A DNA stretch of 64,000 nt from CAVQBP01 sp963848195 (GTDB lineage: Bacteria > Bacteroidota > Ignavibacteria > Ignavibacteriales > Ignavibacteriaceae): contig CAWKCY010000007.1 of the NCBI GenBank assembly GCA_963848195.1, positions 1 to 64,000 on the forward strand. The letters are read 5' to 3'. Below are positions 17,083 through 26,903 of this stretch, piece after piece (within the stretch, counting starts at the first letter, position 1; the number at the start of each line of letters is the position of its first letter). Below the pieces are notes generated by a model. The model did no database searches and was not told the origin of the DNA. It saw only the letters and a program-made list of their open reading frames with translations. The translations under genes were made by a program, and so were the position numbers.

Positions 17083-18456
17083 TTGCCTGTGAAATATTGT
17101 AGTTTTTTTTTACTTCTAATCCTCTTCTCATATTCTGTCTATGCACAGAATTATAAGGTTTTGGAATCAACCTCAGAGTATATAAAACTTGAATTTGATT
17201 TTCAGAATTTTTTTGTTTTAAAAGATACAGTAATTGACGGTAAAAATTTCAATTATATATCCGGAGTAAGTAATGGGGTACGGAAAATAGGTGCACCCTG
17301 GCTGCCGGGTGTTGTTATAAATTTAGGTATACCTTATAAATCCGTTCCGCAAATTAATTATGTTAGTGTAGAGAAAGTAAACCTAAATAATAAGTTTATA
17401 ATACCAGTACCGGAAAATGATCCCGCCCTTGCCAAATTTGATGTAAACAGTCTTGATCTAAAAATATATGGAAGCAATAAATACTTTCCTGCAGCCGCTG
17501 CAAAATTTAATAAACCATACATAATGCGCTTTGCTAAGGTGGTTTCATTAGAAGTTTCTCCATTTCAATTTAATCCAATTAGCCGTGAAGTAATTTTCAA
17601 TAAAAAGGTTGTATTGAAGATCAATTATAACAATAAAGAAATAACCGGTAAAAATGTACAGGATAAATTCACCGAGGATTTTTTGAAAAGTTCGGTAGTT
17701 AATTATTCTCAAGCTGTTAACTGGATATACAGACCAATAAGTCCAATACAGAAGAGTGCATCAAATTGGTATGATCCGGGTAAAGATTATTATAAGATTT
17801 ATTTAAAAGATAAAGGTGTATATAGATTAACATATGAGCAATTGACAGCGGCAGGAGTTCCAATAGGAGGCGGTATTTCGAGTGGAAAGCTCGAAATTTT
17901 AAACCAGGGGAAAAATATACCTATTGATATTCATGACGGTGGAGATGGAATTTTTGATTCCGGTGATTATATTAAGTTTATCGGTTATCCTCCTAAAGCA
18001 TCTCCATACTGCTCTCAGAATATATATAATGTAGATAATGTATACTGGTTTTCTTATCAGGGTGAAAGTCCAGCAGACACTTTCAAAGTAATAGACGGGT
18101 TTCCGCATACAATAAGTAATAAAATTACCAGTACACTTTATACACTTCATTACGAAAAAGATTCTTTATATGAAAGATTAGGTTATGCACCAGATGGGAA
18201 CAGGGATTTCTGGTTTTGGGGTTCTGCAGAAGGTGCGAAAGGAACTCATACAGATATTTTCGGAACTCAATTTCCGGAAATGAAAAATTGGGATGCTGAT
18301 TCAAATAGAATAACTCTTAGGACAGATTTACACGGATTAACAACTTATGATTCTTATAATCCAGATCATTTAGCAAAAATTTTTTTGAATAATGAATTAA
18401 TCGGATCAATATCATGGGATGGTGAGACAAGAGCTACATTTCGAGGGGAACGTTAA
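17083..18456 (+). CDS. N-terminal part of a frameshifted C25 (gingipain-like) peptidase
   Basis: 457 codons starting at TTG 17083 (GTG at 17089 is an alternative), with a signal peptide (about residues 1-22, ending VYAQ). The following propeptide-like region matches the N-terminal part of PorU/gingipain-type C25 proteins, e.g. GAPWLPGVVINLGIPYKS. Translation ends at 18456, but the continuation is in the +1 frame in the overlapping gene starting at 18419. Removing one G from the GGGG tract at 18445-18448 fuses the two parts into one protein of about 1,900 residues reading TFRGNVKLG across the join. The break may be a sequencing error, a real mutation or a slippage switch. Confidence 0.8.
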   Translation: MPVKYCSFFLLLILFSYSVYAQNYKVLESTSEYIKLEFDFQNFFVLKDTVIDGKNFNYISGVSNGVRKIGAPWLPGVVINLGIPYKSVPQINYVSVEKVNLNNKFIIPVPENDPALAKFDVNSLDLKIYGSNKYFPAAAAKFNKPYIMRFAKVVSLEVSPFQFNPISREVIFNKKVVLKINYNNKEITGKNVQDKFTEDFLKSSVVNYSQAVNWIYRPISPIQKSASNWYDPGKDYYKIYLKDKGVYRLTYEQLTAAGVPIGGGISSGKLEILNQGKNIPIDIHDGGDGIFDSGDYIKFIGYPPKASPYCSQNIYNVDNVYWFSYQGESPADTFKVIDGFPHTISNKITSTLYTLHYEKDSLYERLGYAPDGNRDFWFWGSAEGAKGTHTDIFGTQFPEMKNWDADSNRITLRTDLHGLTTYDSYNPDHLAKIFLNNELIGSISWDGETRATFRGER

Positions 18457-21400
18457 ACTTGGAACCGGTGGAATTCCAGTCAGGCCACAAAATGCTTTTG
18501 AAGTTCTTGTTGACGGCAGCACGATAAATAACAGTGATGTAATTAGGGTCAACTGGTATGAAGTTGAATACTGGAGGGATCTGATTGCTGATCCAGGCAC
18601 TCTGACATTTGAAAGCTCCAAAGGAGTTACAGGAACAAATACTTATAGTATTACCAACTGGAAACAGGATAGTATGATGATATACATCCCTCAGCGGGGT
18701 GAAATGATTTTGAATCCTCAAATATTAAAAAATGCAAAGAATGAAGTGCTCTTCAACGATAATATTAGTGAGAAGACCGAATATTTTTGTGTTTCGAATA
18801 ACTATTTCCTTAGTCCGGATTCTATTAGAAAAGATCAATCATCGGATCTAATGAATATTGCCAATGGAGTGGATTATTTAATTATAACACATTCAAAATT
18901 TATTGATGCAGCAAATAATCTTGCGAGATACCGTTCACAGCACCTCGAAGGATATACGAATCCGAGAGTCAAAGTTGTTGATGTCCAGGATATTTATGAT
19001 GAATTCTCTTATGGTTTATTAGATCCATATGCAATCAAGAATTTTATAAAGTACACGTTTAATAGCTGGAATGGAGCTCCGCCACAATATGTTGCATTAA
19101 TGGGGGATATGAGTTATGATTACAGGCATGTACTAACATCCAGCAGACTCAATTATGTCCCATCGATACCTTATCAACAAATACGATATGGTCAGGCGGT
19201 AGCAGATAATAATTTTGTTGCAGTTTCCGGTAATGATGTTTTTCCGGATATGGCAATCGGCAGACTTTCATGTGAAACCACTGATGAGTCAAATACTTTA
19301 GTTAATAAAATAATTAATTATCCAGCTGATAATGGGAAAGCATGGAAGGAAAATGTCTTATTGATCGGGGGAGGCGGAGATGAAGGTGATGAAAACTTTT
19401 TTCATTTTAATGATGAGAATTTGTACCTTCAGAATAACTTTATAGTACCAAAAGGATATACAACAAGTAAGGTTTTCCGTTATCCTACTAATACCAGCCA
19501 ACTTCCTTTTAAGGGAGAAGGACCGGAGATAAGACAGAAAATGGATGAAGGCTGCGTTATTGCAAATTATTATGGTCATGGGGGAGGGTATCAATGGGAC
19601 CTCGTGTTTCTTGATGATGACATTTATCAGCTTGAAAACGGCGGCCGTTTACCCATGATATTTAGTGTTACTTGTTATACGGCGCATTTCGATAACCAGG
19701 ATGTTTTTGGAGAACAGTTTGATAAAGTGCCGGGAAAAGGATCAATTGGATTTTGGGGTCATACAGGATTGACTTTCTGGGATTATGGTTTAGCAATAAA
19801 TAATGAAATTTTTAACCAGATATTTACAAATTCAAAATATGTAGTTGGCGATGCTATATTAGGTGCAAAGTCTGTATTCCTGGCAGATTCTTCAAATGAA
19901 TTTACTCAAGATCATATTGCTTTACTGACACTATTAGGAGATCCCGCTTTAGAGCTGGCACTGCCGAAAGAACCGGATTTTTCTGTTACGACAGAAGATA
20001 TAGTAACAACACCAGAATTTCCTGTTTCAGGCCAGGAAGTAAATATAAAACTTAAAATTCATAATTTAGGAAAAGCTTTCCCAAATGATAGCGTATTAGT
20101 AAAATTGACTGTTTCATCAAATGATACTTCATTTGTATTAAAAAATATCTATAGACCTAATTTCGGAGAAATCGATTCGATTAATTTCACATGGACGCCG
20201 CAATTAGCTGGAAATATTTCTATTCGTGCTGATGTAAATGAAGATAACCATATTCATGAGACAGATCATTCAGACAATACTGCAGTGAAATCTGTATATT
20301 TATTTAATTTAGGACAGCCTGACATTATCTACCCCATCAACGGTTTCAGTACAACAAAATCAAATATCGATTTTCTTTTTTCAGATATAGGTGCGTATAT
20401 CAATCAAAATGTTACTTATTCCATAGAGATAGATACGACAGTTGATTTCAATTCGCCTCTGCTAATCTCTACAGATGTTTCACCCAAAGACGGTACATTA
20501 AAATGGCAATCTCCGCAGCTGCAGCAAGGTTATTATTATTGGAGAGCAAGAACAAAGGATAGTGAAGGAAATACCGGGACATGGAGCACACCAAGAATTT
20601 TCTCTATTCTTCAAGAATCCAAAGAAGGGTTTTATGTTGAAAATAAGCTGCTTAAAAATTTAGAGACATTTAATATTAATTATTCAAATGTTAATAAAGG
20701 TTTAGAATTAAATAAAAATGTTTTACCTCCCCGCCCGGCTGATGATAAATTTCTTCAAGATTTAAATTTAAATTACGGTGTTTTGGATAGTGTTAATCTC
20801 ACCTGTTTAACTACAGACGGCAGTTATATATATTTTGCAAATATTTACGATTACGCAAGAAATTATAACGGTACAGGAAATACCCAGATTTATAAAATAG
20901 GTACGGGTTTTAATGGAACAATAAAAGGTCAATTTTACGGACCAATTCCAAACTTTTACAGCAAAATAATACATGAATACTTTTATTATCCGGATGGATA
21001 CTTATATGTGCCTTATGGAGAGAGTGATAAACTTTTAAAAGTTTCTCCTGAAACCGGTGTTAAAGATACTATAAAAATACCGGGAGGAATGATTAAAGAA
21101 AATATGACAGCAGGCAATGCTTTTGATCTGGCTACAGATGGTAAATATGTTTATAATTTAAGTATTGTTGACAGCTTGGGTGAGCCGAAATATACTTTAA
21201 GAACATTTGATCCGGCAAACGGATGGGAAAAAGTTAAAAATGATATGGTATTATCGGGAAGCAGTTATGCGGGATTTACTAATTTTTTCGTCGTAAATGG
21301 TTATCTTTTTGTTTATGAACATTATGAAGCAGGGCTAATGAGAAGATATAATTTATCCGACGGTTCTTTTGAAGAAGAATGGCTTACAAGAACCCCATTC

Positions 21401-22789
21401 CAGGGATTCTATGCCTGGTGTTACGATAAATCAAATAATTTAGTTTATGCATCCGTATTTTTCGGGTCCAATAAACCCAAATTAACAATTTATGCAGGCA
21501 GCTATACTAACGATGCGGGAATAATAACAACTCCTTTGATTGGACCTGCAATTAGCTGGAGGCATTTGACATATCAAATAGAAAAAACAGGAACAGGCGG
21601 TGAGAGTAGTCTTTCAATTATTGGACTTAATAATAATACGAAGCAACTAGATACCTTGTTCAATAATGTACCCAACAATTTTTCACTAAACGGGATAGAC
21701 AGCAGCAAATATAAATTTCTAGAATTAAAATTTATATTAAGTATCTCAGCTAATAATCCTTCAGACCAGATCAGACTAACTAATGTTTATGTGGATTATA
21801 ATACTCCCCCTGAGATATTATTAGTCAATAAGAATATTTCTTTTGCTTCGGATTCATTAGAATACGGATTATCCAATAGTGTTGATTTAAAGGTACTCAA
21901 TATTGGAAATACTAAAGCTGATAGTGTATTGGTTAAATTTTTTGTGGATAATTCAAATACAGAATTTGCTTCCGCGAAAATTAATGTCCCTGCAGATAGT
22001 TCTGTAGGGGTAAGCAGGGATTTTTCTACTAGTAATTTAACCGGCGGTCAATACCACAAAATTTCAGCCTCGGCATCATTAAAAGAACCTGAATTTTTCA
22101 CTTATAACAATAATGCTTCAAATACTTTTTTTGTTATTAAAGACTCTATCAAACCGGCAATATCAGTTACATTTGACAGCAAAGAAATTGTAAACGGTGA
22201 TGTAGTACCATACAAACCTGATATTTTAATTACATTAAAGGATAATAATCCCATACCAATGGATACAAATTTATTTACGATATATTTTAATGCAGAGCCT
22301 TTCAATTTTTCCGGTAAGGATGTACATATTTCCACTAGTCCCTATCCAAATGCGCAAATGGAAATTGAATGGAAACCGGAATTACCGGAAGGAGAAAATA
22401 TTCTGCAGATATATGCTCAGGATGCATGTGGAAATTTATCTGATTCTGCGGGATTAAAAATAATTTTTAATGTATTTAAGAATCCTGATTTAATTAATGT
22501 GTTCAATTATCCGAATCCGTTTAAGAATGATACATATTTTACATTTGAAATACATGGGGTAAATGTTCCGGAAGAATTTCTAATAAAGATATATACAGTT
22601 GCCGGAAGATTGATAAGGGATATTTCTATTCCTTCATCGGAATTAAAAATCGGATTTAATAAAATCTACTGGGATGGAAAGGATCAGGATGGGGATAAAA
22701 TAGCTAATGGTCTTTATTTTTACAAAATGATCTCAAAAAATGAAGGAAAAGTTAAATCGGTAATAAGTAAGTTAGCTAAGGTTAATTAG
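18419..22789 (+). CDS. Catalytic and C-terminal part of a C25 peptidase with type IX secretion sorting domain
   Basis: 1456 codons carrying the Peptidase_C25 domain at about residues 150-510. The catalytic His is in NYYGHGGGYQWD (H387) and the catalytic Cys in SVTCYTAHFD (C419). CARDB/Ig-like beta domains follow (about 530-620, 1160-1250), with a beta-propeller-like stretch between them. The last 80 residues (VFNYPNPFKN ... YFYKMISKNEGK) are a T9SS type A sorting domain with a FlgD-like fold. The predicted product is an exported or surface-anchored cysteine protease, or a PorU-like sortase relative. The extra middle domains and length favour a substrate-type protease. The first ~10 codons of this frame are an artefact of the frameshift described for 17083-18456. 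Confidence 0.85.
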   Translation: MVRQELHFEGNVKLGTGGIPVRPQNAFEVLVDGSTINNSDVIRVNWYEVEYWRDLIADPGTLTFESSKGVTGTNTYSITNWKQDSMMIYIPQRGEMILNPQILKNAKNEVLFNDNISEKTEYFCVSNNYFLSPDSIRKDQSSDLMNIANGVDYLIITHSKFIDAANNLARYRSQHLEGYTNPRVKVVDVQDIYDEFSYGLLDPYAIKNFIKYTFNSWNGAPPQYVALMGDMSYDYRHVLTSSRLNYVPSIPYQQIRYGQAVADNNFVAVSGNDVFPDMAIGRLSCETTDESNTLVNKIINYPADNGKAWKENVLLIGGGGDEGDENFFHFNDENLYLQNNFIVPKGYTTSKVFRYPTNTSQLPFKGEGPEIRQKMDEGCVIANYYGHGGGYQWDLVFLDDDIYQLENGGRLPMIFSVTCYTAHFDNQDVFGEQFDKVPGKGSIGFWGHTGLTFWDYGLAINNEIFNQIFTNSKYVVGDAILGAKSVFLADSSNEFTQDHIALLTLLGDPALELALPKEPDFSVTTEDIVTTPEFPVSGQEVNIKLKIHNLGKAFPNDSVLVKLTVSSNDTSFVLKNIYRPNFGEIDSINFTWTPQLAGNISIRADVNEDNHIHETDHSDNTAVKSVYLFNLGQPDIIYPINGFSTTKSNIDFLFSDIGAYINQNVTYSIEIDTTVDFNSPLLISTDVSPKDGTLKWQSPQLQQGYYYWRARTKDSEGNTGTWSTPRIFSILQESKEGFYVENKLLKNLETFNINYSNVNKGLELNKNVLPPRPADDKFLQDLNLNYGVLDSVNLTCLTTDGSYIYFANIYDYARNYNGTGNTQIYKIGTGFNGTIKGQFYGPIPNFYSKIIHEYFYYPDGYLYVPYGESDKLLKVSPETGVKDTIKIPGGMIKENMTAGNAFDLATDGKYVYNLSIVDSLGEPKYTLRTFDPANGWEKVKNDMVLSGSSYAGFTNFFVVNGYLFVYEHYEAGLMRRYNLSDGSFEEEWLTRTPFQGFYAWCYDKSNNLVYASVFFGSNKPKLTIYAGSYTNDAGIITTPLIGPAISWRHLTYQIEKTGTGGESSLSIIGLNNNTKQLDTLFNNVPNNFSLNGIDSSKYKFLELKFILSISANNPSDQIRLTNVYVDYNTPPEILLVNKNISFASDSLEYGLSNSVDLKVLNIGNTKADSVLVKFFVDNSNTEFASAKINVPADSSVGVSRDFSTSNLTGGQYHKISASASLKEPEFFTYNNNASNTFFVIKDSIKPAISVTFDSKEIVNGDVVPYKPDILITLKDNNPIPMDTNLFTIYFNAEPFNFSGKDVHISTSPYPNAQMEIEWKPELPEGENILQIYAQDACGNLSDSAGLKIIFNVFKNPDLINVFNYPNPFKNDTYFTFEIHGVNVPEEFLIKIYTVAGRLIRDISIPSSELKIGFNKIYWDGKDQDGDKIANGLYFYKMISKNEGKVKSVISKLAKVN

Positions 22790-22870
22790 GAAAGAAACGC
22801 AGATTAAATATGACTTCAATGGATATAAAATATGAATATGATTAGTCGGTGCAAAATTTATGGGTTTTAA

Positions 22871-22912
22871 CCTCACCCCCTGGCCCCCTCTCCTTAGTAA
22901 GGAGAGGGGAGG
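22871..22912. repeat. GC-rich hairpin repeat (CCCCTCTCCTT-AGT-AAGGAGAGGGG)
   Basis: An 11-bp perfect stem (22885-22895 with 22899-22909) and a 3-nt loop, preceded by CCTCACCCCCTGG. Its GC content contrasts sharply with the AT-rich surroundings. Sequences of this type are a widespread REP-like intergenic repeat in bacteria. Here it follows the peptidase gene and could also stop or stabilise its transcript. Confidence 0.7.
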
Positions 22913-22997
22913 GAAATAGTATATAAAGATAAAAAGGAAAACGCGGATTTCACTGATATATTACTATTGAGACTTACTTTTTTTCAAATCTTATTGT

Positions 22998-23039
22998 TAT
23001 TTTTGTTTTAGTGATAATTTCTCATGGGCATTATTTTTG
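22998..23039 (+). promoter_or_regulatory. Possible glmS promoter (-7-like boxes)
   Basis: Two matches to the Bacteroidota -7 consensus TAnnTTTG occur, at 22998-23005 and 23032-23039, both as TATTTTTG. A TTTG at 23002-23005 lies 26 bp before the second box, longer than the usual spacing. In AT-rich DNA such matches arise by chance, so this is a weak call. No glmS ribozyme is recognisable in the leader. Confidence 0.25.
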
Positions 23040-23078
23040 CTCTTTTTCTCCTTTTAAATACTAAATAAAAGGTAATAT

Positions 23079-24911
23079 ATGTGCGGAATAGTCGGATACA
23101 TTGGAAATAAAAATTGCATCCCCATTCTCATTAATGGGTTAAAAAGATTGGAATATCGAGGATATGATTCAGCTGGTATTGCAATTATTACCGATTCAGG
23201 TTCTTACATCATCAAGAATAAAGGTAAAGTTTCTCAATTAGAGGAAAAAATAGAATATTTAAATGGAGGGAGTACTATAGGGATCGGTCATACAAGATGG
23301 GCAACTCACGGAGTTCCTAACGAAATAAATGCACATCCGCATTTCAATGCAGATAAAAACCTTTTTGTTATACACAACGGTATTATAGAAAATTACCAGG
23401 TATTAAGAACAAATTTGAAAAAGCTTGGCTATAAATTTATCACTGAAACCGATTCCGAAGTTCTTCCGCATTTAATTGATAGTTTTCTGAAAAAGGGGTT
23501 TTCATTATTTAAATCTGTCAGAATGGCTTTATCTGAAGTTGAAGGAACTTATGGAATTGCGGTAGTTTATCAGAATGAACCGGATAAAATAATTGCTGCA
23601 AGAAAAGGTTCACCATTAGTATTAGGAATTGGAGAGAATGAAAATCTTGTTGCTTCCGATGTATCTGCGATTTTAGCGCATACAAAACAGGTAGTTTATC
23701 TTGAAGACGGTGAGCTGGTGGAAGTATATAAAGATAGATTTTTTGCTAAAACAATTACAAATCATAGAATTGAAAAAGAAGTACATGAAATTGAAATGAA
23801 CCTTGATGAAATTGATAAAGGCGGTTACGATCATTTTATGCTTAAAGAAATTATGGAGCAGCCCGAATCAATTGCCAATTCGATGCGCGGAAGGATTTTA
23901 CTGGATACAGGGACATCAAAGCTGGGGGGCTTATTGAATGTAGAAGAACAATTAGTAAATTCCAAAAGAATTATTATTTCTGCATGCGGTACATCGTGGC
24001 ATTCGGGATTGGTTGGAGAGTATATGTTGGAACAATTTGCCCGAATTCCTGCTGAAGTAGAATACGCATCGGAGTTCAGATATAGAAATCCGGTAATTTC
24101 GAAAGATGACACAATCATTTTTATTACACAGAGCGGAGAGACAGCGGATACATTGGCAGCACTTAAAGAGGCAAAAATAAGAGGAGCTTTGGTTTTAGGA
24201 ATTTGTAATGTAGTAGGCAGTTCCATAGCAAGGGAAAGTGCAGCAGGAGTATATACACATGCCGGACCGGAAATAGGCGTGGCTTCTACAAAAGCCTTTA
24301 CTTCCCAGCTTGTTGTTTTAGCATTAATTACTTTACTTATTGCCCGCAGAAAAAATATGAGTCTGATAGATGGCAGGACGATAGGGGAAGAGATGCTTAA
24401 AATTCCCGAGAAAATTAATAAAATACTTCAGTTAAATGATAAGATTGAAGAGATAGCAGAACAGTTCAAGGATGTAAAGAATTTTCTATATCTTGGAAGA
24501 GGATATAATTTCCCGGTTGCACTGGAAGGTGCCTTGAAGTTAAAAGAAATTTCTTATATTCATGCTGAAGGATACCCGGCAGCAGAAATGAAACACGGCC
24601 CCATTGCATTAATTGATGATAATATGCCGGCAGTGTTTATTGCTCCGAAAGATTCAACATATGATAAGATAATCAGTAATATTGAAGAAGTAAAAGCCAG
24701 GAGAGGGAAAATTATTGCAATTGCAAGTGAAAATGATAATAAAATAGATGAGCTTGTTGATTATTCTATAAAAATACCGGATACGATAAGAATGTTGATG
24801 CCACTATTAACAGTTATACCGCTTCAACTTTTAGCCTATCATATTGCTGTCAAAAAAGGATTGAATGTTGACCAGCCGCGAAATTTAGCGAAAAGTGTAA
24901 CAGTAGAATAG
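23079..24911 (+). CDS. glmS: Glutamine--fructose-6-phosphate aminotransferase (isomerizing)
   Basis: A 610-aa enzyme of full family length. The N terminus MCGIVGYIG exposes Cys2 as the glutaminase nucleophile, with GIGHTRWATHG and the HNGIIENY loop. Two SIS domains follow, with CGTSWHSG, ITQSGETADTL and LGRGYNFPVALEGALKLKEISY. It ends with the conserved PRNLAKSVTVE, whose last residues line the active site. It converts fructose-6-P and glutamine to glucosamine-6-P in the cytoplasm, the entry to UDP-GlcNAc for peptidoglycan, LPS and the amino-sugar glycans made by the adjacent loci. It appears to be transcribed alone. Confidence 0.97.
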   Translation: MCGIVGYIGNKNCIPILINGLKRLEYRGYDSAGIAIITDSGSYIIKNKGKVSQLEEKIEYLNGGSTIGIGHTRWATHGVPNEINAHPHFNADKNLFVIHNGIIENYQVLRTNLKKLGYKFITETDSEVLPHLIDSFLKKGFSLFKSVRMALSEVEGTYGIAVVYQNEPDKIIAARKGSPLVLGIGENENLVASDVSAILAHTKQVVYLEDGELVEVYKDRFFAKTITNHRIEKEVHEIEMNLDEIDKGGYDHFMLKEIMEQPESIANSMRGRILLDTGTSKLGGLLNVEEQLVNSKRIIISACGTSWHSGLVGEYMLEQFARIPAEVEYASEFRYRNPVISKDDTIIFITQSGETADTLAALKEAKIRGALVLGICNVVGSSIARESAAGVYTHAGPEIGVASTKAFTSQLVVLALITLLIARRKNMSLIDGRTIGEEMLKIPEKINKILQLNDKIEEIAEQFKDVKNFLYLGRGYNFPVALEGALKLKEISYIHAEGYPAAEMKHGPIALIDDNMPAVFIAPKDSTYDKIISNIEEVKARRGKIIAIASENDNKIDELVDYSIKIPDTIRMLMPLLTVIPLQLLAYHIAVKKGLNVDQPRNLAKSVTVE

Positions 24912-25017
24912 TAAATGAAGTGGAATATTAACAACGGATTCAAAAAATATACCGATCAATATAAGGTTTAGGTCTAACATATCATTAAAGGGTTTTTAAC
25001 ATTAAAATAAATTCGAA

Positions 25018-25047
25018 TGAGGATATCCCCAAAAGGAATATCTCTCA
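25018..25047 (+). other. Imperfect hairpin in the leader of the P-loop gene
   Basis: TGAGGATATCC and GGAATATCTCTCA can pair with two bulges around a CCAAAA loop, 40 bp before the start codon at 25085. It could affect mRNA stability. No known riboswitch is recognised. Confidence 0.35.
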
Positions 25048-25084
25048 TATGCCTTAATCAAAAAATAAAAAGGAGAGACATTTT

Positions 25085-26428
25085 ATGCAGAAAAAAAATA
25101 TTCTAATTATGGGAGCCGCCGGGAGAGATTTCCACAATTTTAATGTGTTTTACCGGGATAATCCTGATTATAATGTATGTGCATTTACTGCCGCCCAAAT
25201 TCCAAATATTAATGATAGAAATTATCCGGCTGAATTGGCGGGAAAACTCTACCCTTCAGGGATAAAAATTTATGATGAATCAGAATTAAAAAAATTGATA
25301 AAGGAATTAAATATTCATGAAGTAGTTTTCTCTTATTCAGATGTTCCATTTAATTATGTGATGACAAAAGCTTCGATTGTAAATGCCGAAGGTATTTCTT
25401 TCAAGCTGTTGGGTGCCGATGAAACAATGTTAAAAAGCAGTAAGCCTGTTGTTGCGGTAATTGCAGTAAGAACAGGAGCGGGTAAATCTCAAACATCGAG
25501 AAAAGTAGTAAGTATCTTGAGAAATGCCGGTAAAAAGGTTGTATCAATAAGACACCCTATGCCTTATGGTGATCTAGTAAAGCAAAAAGTACAACGCTAT
25601 GCATCACTTGAAGATTTGAAAAAATATAACTGTACTATTGAAGAAATTGAGGAATATGAACCTCATATTGCTATGGGTAGTATTATTTATTCCGGCGTTG
25701 ATTATGAAGCTATTTTAAGGGAGGCTGAAAAAGAAGCTGATGTAATTATATGGGATGGGGGAAATAATGATCTCCCGTTTATAAAGCCAAATGTTACATT
25801 TACAGTTGTTGATCCGCACAGACCCGGACATGAGCTTACTTATTATCCCGGAAATACTTCTTTGAGAATAGCAACTGCGGCTATAATTAACAAAATAGAT
25901 TCGGCTGAACCTGAAAAAGTCAGAATGGTCAGAACAAACATAAGAAATATAAATCCCTCTGCCGAAATTATAGAAGCGGCATCGCCGATATTTGTTGATG
26001 ATATTTCTTTAATAAAAGGGAAACGGATTCTGGCTGTTGAAGATGGACCGACATTAACTCATGGAGAAATGGAATACGGTGCTGCTGTAATTGCTGCATG
26101 GAACCATGGTGCAAAAGAATTGATAGATCCACGTCCATATACTGTGAATTCAATATCAGATACTTTCAAAAAATATCCGAAAATAGGAATCCTTTTACCG
26201 GCAATGGGTTATGGTGAAGAACAGATGAAAGATCTTGAAACTACGATAAATAAAACTGATTGTGATTCGGTTGTAATAGGCACTCCAATAGACCTAGGAA
26301 GAATATTAAAAATAAATAAACCTTCAACGCGTGTAAGGTATGAATTGCAGGAAATCGGAGCGGTAACAATAGAATCAGTTTTGAAAGAAAAGGGAATTAT
26401 TGAAAGGATTACAAAATTGCAAGATTAG
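25085..26428 (+). CDS. Cyclic 2,3-diphosphoglycerate synthetase-like P-loop protein
   Basis: A 447-aa protein. An N-terminal Rossmann region (ILIMGAAGRDFHNFNVFYRD) is followed by a P-loop NTPase domain with AVRTGAGKSQTSRKV near residues 125-139, IRHPMPYGDL, IWDGGNNDLPF and VVDPHRPGHE. This ordered set is that of the family named after archaeal cyclic 2,3-diphosphoglycerate synthetase, which also occurs as uncharacterised GTPases in many bacteria. The real bacterial reaction is not established. A strong ribosome site AAGGAGAG precedes the ATG by about 7 bp. It is monocistronic between glmS and a repeat-rich region. Confidence 0.8.
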   Translation: MQKKNILIMGAAGRDFHNFNVFYRDNPDYNVCAFTAAQIPNINDRNYPAELAGKLYPSGIKIYDESELKKLIKELNIHEVVFSYSDVPFNYVMTKASIVNAEGISFKLLGADETMLKSSKPVVAVIAVRTGAGKSQTSRKVVSILRNAGKKVVSIRHPMPYGDLVKQKVQRYASLEDLKKYNCTIEEIEEYEPHIAMGSIIYSGVDYEAILREAEKEADVIIWDGGNNDLPFIKPNVTFTVVDPHRPGHELTYYPGNTSLRIATAAIINKIDSAEPEKVRMVRTNIRNINPSAEIIEAASPIFVDDISLIKGKRILAVEDGPTLTHGEMEYGAAVIAAWNHGAKELIDPRPYTVNSISDTFKKYPKIGILLPAMGYGEEQMKDLETTINKTDCDSVVIGTPIDLGRILKINKPSTRVRYELQEIGAVTIESVLKEKGIIERITKLQD

Positions 26429-26658
26429 CAAGATTAGGAAGATTACAAAATTGCAAAATTAATCAGATTGTAAGATTATTGGAAGAAGGAGATGCTATAT
26501 ACGGGATAATGATGAGTGCTGGATACAGGGTAGAGAATTTTATGGTGGTTGGATGTTGGTTGTAGGTGGTAGTGGAAATAACATTAGGGAATGGATGGAT
26601 GGGTGAATGATTGGGAATGAATGAAATATGAGGTATACATTTTGGGATTAAATTTGTG

Positions 26659-26732
26659 CTCGAGGATGTCAGTTTGTTTGGGGTAAATTTTTTCTACAAT
26701 AATGTGACCTCTCCGAGGTCAAGTCATGGAAG
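26659..26732. repeat. ~74-bp direct repeat, copy 1 (contains GACCTC palindrome)
   Basis: This copy starts CTCGAGGATGTCAG, continues GTTTGTTTGGGGTAAATTT and includes CTACAATAAT plus the perfect palindrome TGACCTC-TCC-GAGGTCA (26705-26721). It is over 85% identical by eye to the copy 117 bp downstream and shares its 3' half with the element at 16897. Confidence 0.75.
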
Positions 26733-26775
26733 ATAATGGGGGTCTATAAGGTTAAGGTAGAAAAATAATGTGGTT

Positions 26776-26849
26776 CTCGGGGATGTCAGTTTGTTTGGGT
26801 AAATTTTTTCTACAATAATGTAACCTCTCCGAGGTAAGGCATGGAAAGC
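26776..26849. repeat. ~74-bp direct repeat, copy 2
   Basis: Second copy of the element at 26659-26732. Its palindrome is shortened to ACCTC-TCC-GAGGT because both flanking stem bases have changed to A, which breaks the G-C pair. Confidence 0.72.
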
Positions 26850-26903
26850 AATAATATACCTCTACTAAGTCAATGCTTGGAGTTATTATTTATAAATATC
26901 TAA

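Larger units (their letters stand above)
26429..26903. other. Repeat-rich intergenic region
   Basis: 475 bp with no gene. Just after the P-loop gene, GATTACAAAATTGCAA is repeated imperfectly, once in the gene's last codons and again at 26434-26458. A GT/GGAT-rich low-complexity stretch follows (26520-26630), then two copies of a ~74-bp direct repeat (separate entries). It separates convergently ending transcripts. Confidence 0.6.

Noticed and set aside
22885..22909. Intrinsic terminator after the peptidase gene
   Set aside because: The stem is strong but no T-tract follows, and the flanking CCTCACCCCCTGG is typical of a dispersed repeat. I listed it as a repeat.
23006..23078. glmS ribozyme in the glmS leader
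   Set aside because: The leader is too short and AT-rich and shows none of the ribozyme core. Such ribozymes are mainly found in Gram-positive bacteria.
23831..24226. 131-codon minus-strand frame inside glmS
   Set aside because: It is antisense to the highly conserved GlmS SIS region and has no start context or recognisable motif.
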